From Yponomeuta sedellus (taxonomy: Eukaryota > Arthropoda > Insecta > Lepidoptera > Yponomeutidae), in assembly GCA_934045075.1 (NCBI GenBank), contig OW203722.1:13268796-13332795 (forward strand): a stretch of 64,000 bases of DNA, in the 5' to 3' direction. Positions 22,901 through 31,900 of this stretch are shown here, piece by piece. Both the position numbers and the translations under genes were made by a program. Below the pieces are notes generated by a model. The model was given only the letters and a program-made list of their open reading frames with translations. It was not told the DNA's origin and did no database searches. Numbering within the stretch: the first letter of the stretch is position 1; every line of letters starts with the position of its first letter.

Positions 22901-25900
22901 GGCAATCTCCTTTTCGTAATGTGAATGTGATGTGAACTGATTTAGTTGCGCTAGCCTGTATTCGCCATTTGCTCTGCCATTGATCGAGTTTTTCCATGTG
23001 GTTTTGTAATATGTTGGATGCGATAACAGGATTTGGGGAACTAGTCAAGCATGCGGTATCATCAGCGTAGGTCGCACTAAGGACATTGTCCGACTGTGGG
23101 ATGTCTGATGTGAAGATTGTGTAAAGGACTGGGCCTAGCACTGATCCCTGTGGAACACCAGCATGGATTTCTCTGAATGTAGAGTAGTCTTCTCCAAACT
23201 TGACTCTGAAGAGCCTCTTTTCTAGATACGATCGAATAACCATAAAGACAGCATTTGGAAGTGTCTTCTTAGCCTTGTAGAGAAGACCATCATGCCAGAC
23301 CCGATCGAATGCTTGCTGAACATCTAGGAAGACTGCTGAGCAGTACTCTTTCCTTTCAAGTGACTGTCTTACGGCTCGTACGACACGGTGAACTTGTTCT
23401 ATAGTGGAATGTTGTGATCGAAAGCCAAACTGATGATCAGGAATCAAGCGTTCTTTTTCCATAATGGGTTTCAGACGTCTAAGGAAGATTTTCTCGAACA
23501 GTTTTGACATTGTGGGTAGCAGGCTAATTGGTCGATAGGACGGAACCTCGTTACTGGGTTTACCCTTTTTGTGGATGAGAATTATTTCTGATATTTTCCA
23601 CACAGGAGGAAAGTACTGCAGTCTGAGTAGAGCATTAAATAAGACAGTCAAAAACACTATTCCTTTTCTGGGCAGCATTTTCAAGACTTCTGCTGTAATT
23701 AGATCGTAGCCTGGAGCCTTGTAGTTATGAAGCAGCTTTATTTCAGCAGCCACTTCCTTGGTAGTGACGGGTTTGAGAGGAAGGGACATCTGTTGATCAC
23801 TGAGCACTAGGTCACGTATTGAATTTTGTTCTTCTTCACACTCTGTTGAGTCATTTGGTTTAAAAACACTTTCAAGAAAGTCGGCGAATTCTTCTGATTT
23901 ATCTTTGCTACTTTTTGCCCATGTGCCATCAGCACGTTTTAGAGGAGGAATTGCTGTTTGCGGTTGGTTAAAAGACTTAGTTATCTTCCACAGTGAGTGC
24001 TCGTCATTACGTCTATGATCACACAATTCAAGTTGATCTTGAAGCGTTCGATTTCTGAGATCTTCTATAAAATGTTTCAGGTCTTGCTTGGCTTCATAGA
24101 ATTTTGCTTTGTCAGTGGGGTGTCTGCTTAGTTGCCACCGCCTCCGCAACCGTCGTTTTTCTTCAACTTTCTTGCGGACTTCAAAAGGACAATTTTTGTA
24201 AGTGTTATTAGATACAGTTGGAGTCGCTCTCCATGCACTTTCTTGTATAATTTTTGTGAAGTCTTGTATTGCATGGTCCACATCATCTGGGATTTTAAGA
24301 CGAGTTCTGAGGTTGATGTTATCCTCAAGGTGTTCTTGGTATGCTTTCCAGTCTGTTTTATTATTGTAGAGGTTGCAGGGTTTTTCTGTCATTATAATGG
24401 TGGTGCTGACTGTCAGTATGACCGGTGAGTGGTCTGAGGAACCATCAAGGCAACCTTCCACCTTACAATATATGTTTGAGATACCTTTTGTTATATAAAA
24501 ATCAAGAAGGTCCGGTACTTTCTTTTGGTCCGTTGGCCAATATGTTGGTTCACCCGTTGAGAGTGCATTAAGGTGATTGCTGTCAATGCATTTTTTTAAT
24601 TCTCTGCCCCTAGTAAGTGTCATACGTGAGCCCCAGTGTGTATGCTTTGCGTTCCAATCACCTCCAACGATAAATTTGTGGCCAAGTTCCGAAAAGAACT
24701 CTACGTATTTGTCCACTTTTATTAAGTGCTTTGGTGGGCTGTAGCTGGATGTAACTGTCAGTGGTCCATGCCAATCATCGATGCAAACTGAGGTGGCTTG
24801 CAGGTAATCTCTTCGATAGGACGGCAGCTCATGATGTTTAAGACTGTTCTTTATAATGACAGCGGTGCCACCATGCGACGTCATGTCTGGGTGATTCGTA
24901 AGGTAGCATGAATATCCTTGGAGAGTGAAAGTCTTGCTATCTGTGAGGTGGGTTTCTGATAGTAGAAGTATATCCAGTTTGTTGTTCATCAGTATAATTT
25001 CCACTTCATGTTTATTGTTTGCTAGCCCGTTGATGTTCCACGTGGCGATTCTTAGATGTTTAGGGATGAATTTTGCTGATGAGCGTTGTAATTAGGGTCA
25101 CCAGATTACTAATCTGCTGCACCAGTATATCAATTTTCTCTGACTGCTTGATGAGGACAAGTTCAATCTTATTTGATGGCTGAATCTCTTCGGAGACTAC
25201 AGGTTGTTTAAGAATATCTGAGTATAGCCTGGGTCTATCTGAGATTTCTGGAGGTATGTCTAGCTGTTGAATTTTCTGGTTGTTGTTGTGCTCGTTCAAA
25301 TGGTTTTTTGTGGTCTCCTGCGTATACGTTCTAGATTTAGATTTCCTTGCAGAGATTTCTTTGTATACTTGGCAGCCTTTATAGTTCGCAGGATGATTTT
25401 CGAGGCACAGAGCACAGGTGGGTAGTGTGTTTTTATCTTTGGTGCAAACTGTAGTGTTATGACTTCCAGCACATTTCACACAGCGAAAGGGACGCATACA
25501 GTTGTTCTTTGTATGCCCATACTGCTGGCATCTCTTGCATTGTGCAATTGTGGTCTTTTTCTTAGGGTCTTCAATTGATACTCTTTGATTGTAGATGTAT
25601 TCTAGTTTTTTTACTTCTTTATTATTGATTGACGGTTCCAAGTTTACGAAGAAAGTGTCTAGAGGCTGTTTTGTGTCTCTACGCAGGGCATAAACAATTT
25701 CCCCTCTGACTCTGTTTCCTGTTGACTCGATACTTTCGATAATAACTTCTTTTGGGGTAGTGTGATGTAGGTTTTTAATAACAATCCTATAGGCTCTGTC
25801 GTCCTTACGGGTAAATGTGTGTCCAATGATTCCTTTCTGCCTAATATGGTCAATAAGTATTTTGTAATCTTCAACTGATTTGCATGTTACCCTTAGTTGA

Positions 25901-28900
25901 GTCTTTGATATTACTTTATACCTATAGGAATCCTTAGACACTACCTGCTCGATGAGTTCAGACAATTGTTTTAAGTCCTCAACCCCATAGAGGATGATTG
26001 GTGGTGGTTTCGATTGCTTTGGTGTCTTTTGGCTGGCTGCAGTTTGGCCAATATCTGATTGAGGTGCATATTCAGAATCAATATCCAGGATATCATAACG
26101 ATTTGAGGTAGCAAGAATTGGTTGTTCAGTGGTAGCAACATTTGGTGTTGGTTTTTGTAACTTCGGCAATGGATTCTGTGCTGTAGGCGAGCGTATCCTT
26201 TTACGTGGTTCGGGTACACGTTGCCAGTTATTCTTTGATAGCTCCTTGTTTTTAGGAAAAAACACTTGACCAGGCGTTGACGCGTTGATAGTAGGTTTAA
26301 CCAAAGAGGAAGTTTGTTGTTCCGTATAATCTTCTATTCGCTCTAGTTGTTCATTTGAGAGATCGTTGATTGATTGATGTCTTGCTCTCATAAATAAGCC
26401 CGGATGGAATACTTGTTGTGTGAGCTTTTTTGAGGGTCCATTGTTTGACAGAGGGTCGGTGTTTGGGGTCAAATTGGACAATGACTGACGGTTAGGGCTA
26501 GCTTTCCCAGTAACATTTTCCGACTCGGAAGCCTGGTCTGCCACTCCCGAGTCGTTTTTCTTAGGGGGATTTATGTTTAGTTTGGTTTACATGTTATTTT
26601 TAAGCAAAATTAAATTCTAGGTGGAGATTATTGAAATCTGGGGGTAGTTTCATTTGGTTTTTTTTTCCGTTAGAACTGTTTTGTTTCACTCGAATTTTTA
26701 TACAGTTTACACAGAATTTCAACTGGATAACATTTACACAGTGTTCACTAAGCTTTAGCTTCACTTTCACTATGTTTTTACAGGGAAATTCACAGTTTAT
26801 AGCAATAAAAATCACAATAATCTTCAGAGCACTAAGTACATCTGACAGCTGTCAGACCATGAATGACCATGAATGATGAGGAAAACCATATTACTTTTTT
26901 ATTATTTCTCTTGGATTTTTGAGATCATAAAACTAAACTTACATTATGTAAATAACAATATTTAGTCGATCAATGTTTATCAATCGTCTCAAATCGTAAG
27001 ACACGGCTAGTAACGTAACGTAGTCAGTTCAGCGCCATCTACACACTTCTTGAGAACTACTTATTTTTTTAATACTCAAAAAGAAAAACTCCCCATTTTC
27101 ACGCCCTGAAAAATAACAATGTTTATAAAATTATCTTTATATTAACTTCCTTTCGATACAGTCACTGAGAGCATCGTTAGCGCCTCTAATAAAGTGCAGG
27201 AGCTGCTGCGTCCAGACACCCACATGTTTTTATCTTAAGAAAGAAGAAGCAAAAAAGAAATTAATCTCCTCTGATACTATAATACAAAGATTATAAAACT
27301 GAAAACACAACTCTTATGACAAACATTACGCATAGGCCAAAATAAAAAAAATAAAAAGTTTTATTACGGTACAGGTCTTGTATGGACACCTGTATCATAT
27401 CACCTGTAACGTGGATTATATATGGACGCTGTTACGGAATACTGTGTCAACCCACAAAACATCAATAATTGAGATTTTAATGCAGAAGTCTTCTTTGGGT
27501 GATTAGCTCTGTTTTTCAAAAGTGCGTTAAGCGATTTGAACCATTGTAAAAAATAGCGACAAAACTATTGACACAGACCTATATCAGTCTTTTCTAATTT
27601 CACAATAGTGTTTCATATTCCATAACACACTTTTCAAATAACAAAAGCGCCATCTGCTTATTGCAATAAGAAGTTATGCAGGTTGACACAGTATCGCGAA
27701 ATTCACTTCATATAACATATTATAATTCTTGGCTACAAAAAAAAAACGAAATGACACTTGAAATAGATATGTACGATATCCGATTTTTTTAGAAATTGAC
27801 TGTCTCGAAAATAATTTTGCCTTTTTTGTCACAAATCCAACTAAATCAGTCCGATAAACAAATCAAAATTGTGAATATCACAGGGGGATGGGAGAAAAAA
27901 CATTCGTGTAACTGAAACCTCCAGGTTACCAACACAGCAGTGAGTCGATACGGTTTTTTTATGAAGCCTCCATAATAGGGGTCTCCCGCTGCGCATTATT
28001 TTGTTGCCGTTGGTTCGATCGCTACGATGGAAATATTATAGAGTTCTTTATTTCACTACATATGTATCAACATATGTATGTACGTCATAAATTACATAGC
28101 CAAAGTATAAAGGTTTTGCTCCTTTTAAATAAGTAAATTAGATAACTGACTTTCTATTAGGAAAAATGGTATCTGCAGCTAATCTGGTTATTAAATGGGA
28201 CATTTTTCTAAATCGAAAACCCGGAAAATCGGTAAGAAATAAGAAAATATCTTATTTAACAATAAAATCAAGGACAAAACTAAACCAAAACAAAGAAAAA
28301 TTATGTAAATAGAAAAAAAGCTAGGTATCTTTGCAAGCGAATTACACCGAAGAGAGAAAATTGTTTAACAATGAGTTTGAATGATTAGCCGGACTAACAA
28401 TACTAGTCAAGTCTTGTCCTAGTAGTTAGACAATCGGAGTACGAGAACTTTAGAGTTCGATCAATCGAACCAACACAGTAAAAATAAAAATTTATTGATT
28501 GGACAAGGCGATCGGACCGCGTGGCGTAAGGGATTATTTCTCAGGGGTAGCAAGTGATAATGAAACTATTACATTTTCTACAGCCGAAGATTTGGAAGTC
28601 TGATGATTATTATTATTATTAAATGATTTATTGTACTCGTACATTTGGCGGGCTTAATACTTAATTTGTATTTTATTCTAGCCAACCAACAGGTGACGTA
28701 GAGATGTGTCAAGTGTCAAACAGTGAGGTGATATTTTATTGTAATTATGATGATGACCAGCTCACCCAGAACACCCAGATCTAGGGCACCGTTGCACCTA
28801 GGGGTCCGGAATTAAAGTTGATATGTATAGTTTCATTCTCACTTGAGAGTCAGATGACGACTAGCCTTGTTCTTTAAAGAACAATTTGTGATGTTCTGGA

Positions 28901-31900
28901 ACTTGGCACCGACTCCGCGATATACTTCTGCAATACCTACATATTATATATTATACGAATTTCGAATTTTAGGTCAAACCTATTCGTTTAATTTATTCTG
29001 CTTTTTTAGTGTACCTTAGTGTACAGAAGTTGGTTATTATTTTTTATTTTAAAAAATATCAAAAAAATATAATCAAATAAGTCAAAGATATCGTTAAACG
29101 TGGTCAATCGACCACGTTTAACGATATCTTTGACTATGTGACAGTAATACGTTCCGAGCCAACGTAGCTTGCTTGTCTTTGCAATGGGATAGGCCGACGA
29201 AGCTGTCAGGATGGTGCATTGCGAGACTACTCCATCTAAAACAAAGTCCTGGTCCCTTCACCTATGAAAATGCCCCGGACGCTGTGTAAAACATCTCATT
29301 AATTACTTGATGCGTTTCTGTGGCATATTAAAGAAAAGATGGCTACGAGATTTTTTTGCAATATACACTATTACTAATGTTAATATAAGTGATATTTTTG
29401 ATTTTATTTACAGTTTTTTTTTTCTTCTTCAGGTTTTGACAACCAGAGGGCTGATAAACAAACATAATATGGTAGCAATGAAGGATGTAGATTCACTGAG
29501 CGTGAGTTTTCAAAAATTGAGCAACATAGTTTCCCTAAATGAGCAGGAACCCGATGCTTTGATGATCATTAACAAGGTGAGATTAGGCAATTTCATTAGG
29601 ATTAAAATGTGAAAATTACTTTCTTAAATTCCGCCAAAAATCCCACAAGCACCATGCGGTTAGTTAGTCATCCTCAGGCTCACAAGTGCAAGTACTTACA
29701 CTTATGAGCCTCGTGTTAGAGGCGAAACGCGTCGCGTATTTTCTCACACAAGTATTGGTGTCGGTGGTGGTGTGTTCGTGTCTTGCTTCTGCTTAAAAAA
29801 GTGGGATGGAGGGCGGTGCATTTACTAACCGCAGGAATTCGGCGGAATTTAGCAAAGTGATTTTCACATTTTAATGCTATTATGGATTTTCACAAAGTTA
29901 CGCCTGATTCCATACAATTTCATTAGGTACACTAAGTTGGTTATTTCACTAAAAGTCCTTGGCATTCCAGATACCGCAGGTAATTATACTTACCTACCTA
30001 GATTTTTTTTTACACAGAGAACTTAACAGGAACCCTGTTAGGCTCTCTGTGTAAAAGGAAAATATGATTTAAATAGCGAGTAAATGAATCCTTTTTTACT
30101 GCGACCAAATCGGCAATAAAACTGTCGAGAGACTTCCCCAGACATAACTACGCTAAAGTAGGCCTACGACGTGGCGTACACGCACGTGGACACGTGTGTA
30201 CTGTGCGTTGACCTAGAACTATGAAATTTTGCAGGTAGTATCCTCTTTTACTATAAGTCCAGAGCAAAATTTAAAAACTACATATGCATTTGTAATTAAA
30301 TGATAAAAAAAGCCAGAAGTTCGGAAAAAGCTCGAAAAAGTCTGAGACTCGACGCATGAACTATTTGTGATATGCAGAGAAGTACATAGTTTAAAAATGT
30401 TTACGGAACCCTCGGCGGACGAGTCCGACTCTCAACGATTTGATAGCAAGAAACCTACTATCGCACTTGGTTATTTTTTTCAATATTTTCATACATCTGT
30501 GGCACAATGTCAACATTTATAGAATCTTATCTATACCTGGGATCGCACTGTCTATAATCGCATAAAGCCGATTATTATCATAGAAAGTTTTTATAGTCGC
30601 AAAATGCCTAATTTAGCTTTCGTCGATGATTTAACTGTCCAGTTTATAAAAATCATAGTTTCTATCATATAACATATAAGTATTCTACTCTAATAGAGTT
30701 GTGATTCTACCCGGGTATTTACCCGAAATGGGTAAATTCGCGGGAATATTCCCATTGAATCTACCCGACTGGTATTTATGAGGGTAAATACGTTTATTGG
30801 GGTTTTCGTTCGCTAAAATAGATTGCATTAACGTTAAATCCATTTTTACTCACGAGCCTCAGGACTATATTCAATATCTTTCATTCTTTTTTGACGAAAG
30901 AACGAAATAAGTATATCTCAAGAAAATAACTTTTTTGTGATGGACTTATTTCATGAATTATTGAGATTGTTAAAGATTCTTACTGAGTAATTATCCGCCC
31001 GAGAGTAAATAACCATAAATACCAGTTTCTACTAAGTATTTAACGAAAACTGACAGTAAATATTTTTAATTGGCTTTTTACAGTAAAATCTTTTAGTTAG
31101 GGTCTTATTTGATCGGTATTGATGAGATCTTTGTTTAAACTTGGGAGCATGGTCTGATGATAGCGCTGGAAGGTGTGTATGGGATCTCCTCAACGGATAG
31201 CAGTAGACCATTTGAGTTTGTACTTATTCGATTAGTATTTATGAGATCTTTGTTGAAACTTGGTGACAAGTTCTTAGATGGCACAGCAAAGTACCCAAAT
31301 TCTAGTGCCATCATCAGACCCTTCTCAGACACTAGATCTTCAAAACGGATAGTAAGAAACTATTCGAGTTTCGCCTTATTTAATCTGTATTATTGAGATC
31401 TTTAGCAGAACTTTCTGATAAGATCTGATTACGGCAAAGTAAGGTGATTAGTTAGTTAGATCTGGGAAAAAGAACGTGGTTACAGGATCTTCACAACGGA
31501 GAACCTAGAATGATTCATAGTCATTTATTTTATGATATTCATTTATTTGATTTCAATAAAATCAAATTAACAAAAAACATAACATACGGTAACATACTCA
31601 CACGCCCGTATCACGTACGCAGAAATCGGCTTTTGCCACTTGCCATGATCCTGACAGATCTTTTTCGCTTTATCAACATTTGTTACTCAAAATCAAATTA
31701 TTGAAATATTTTTGCAGTATTTAAAAAGTTAGTCTCAAATAATGGAGTCCTAGTAAAGAATAAATATTGAATTATATTTCAATTGTGTTAGAAAAAAATG
31801 TTACATTATTGTATTATCATTTGATTTCACTATAAACATGGCAACATTGACAAAGGCTAAATAACAAAATTTCTGTTTGCTCAAATAAGTCATTAACTTA

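Larger units (their letters stand above)
22255..26879 (-). mobile_element. Jockey-clade non-LTR retrotransposon, essentially full length
   Basis: A 4.6-kb element on the minus strand with 5' UTR, ORF1, ORF2, a short 3' UTR and a tail of about 16 A (the T run 22254-22269 on the plus strand). It is flanked by the identical 10-bp duplication GGAAAACCAT (22245-22254 and 26880-26889), one base of which merges with the tail. Identical flanks and long open frames suggest a recent insertion. It lies in MGA intron 2, antisense to the gene. Confidence 0.92.
22207..27042. mobile_element. Small inverted-repeat element split by the Jockey insertion
   Basis: The 16-bp word TAGATGGCGCTGAACT at 22207-22222 recurs in exact inverted form at 27027-27042. 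Removing the Jockey element and one copy of its duplication leaves an element of about 200 bp with these termini and TA at each edge. This is the usual plan of a Tc1/mariner-type MITE. It was therefore present before the retrotransposon landed inside it. Confidence 0.5.
20485..29432 (+). other. MGA-like gene, intron 2
   Basis: An 8.9-kb intron filled with mobile DNA: the RNase H relic, dispersed repeats, the Jockey element in its host MITE, a perfect palindrome and a SINE tail near the 3' end. From 27043 to 29080 I recognise nothing firm. Inverted words (ATACTGTGTCAACC near 27449 and its complement near 27684) suggest one more small decayed element. Confidence 0.7.

Noticed and set aside
27437..27690. 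Small transposon with ATACTGTGTCAACC ends
   Set aside because: The inverted words are short, no duplication was visible, and the interior is unremarkable; evidence too thin for a separate feature.
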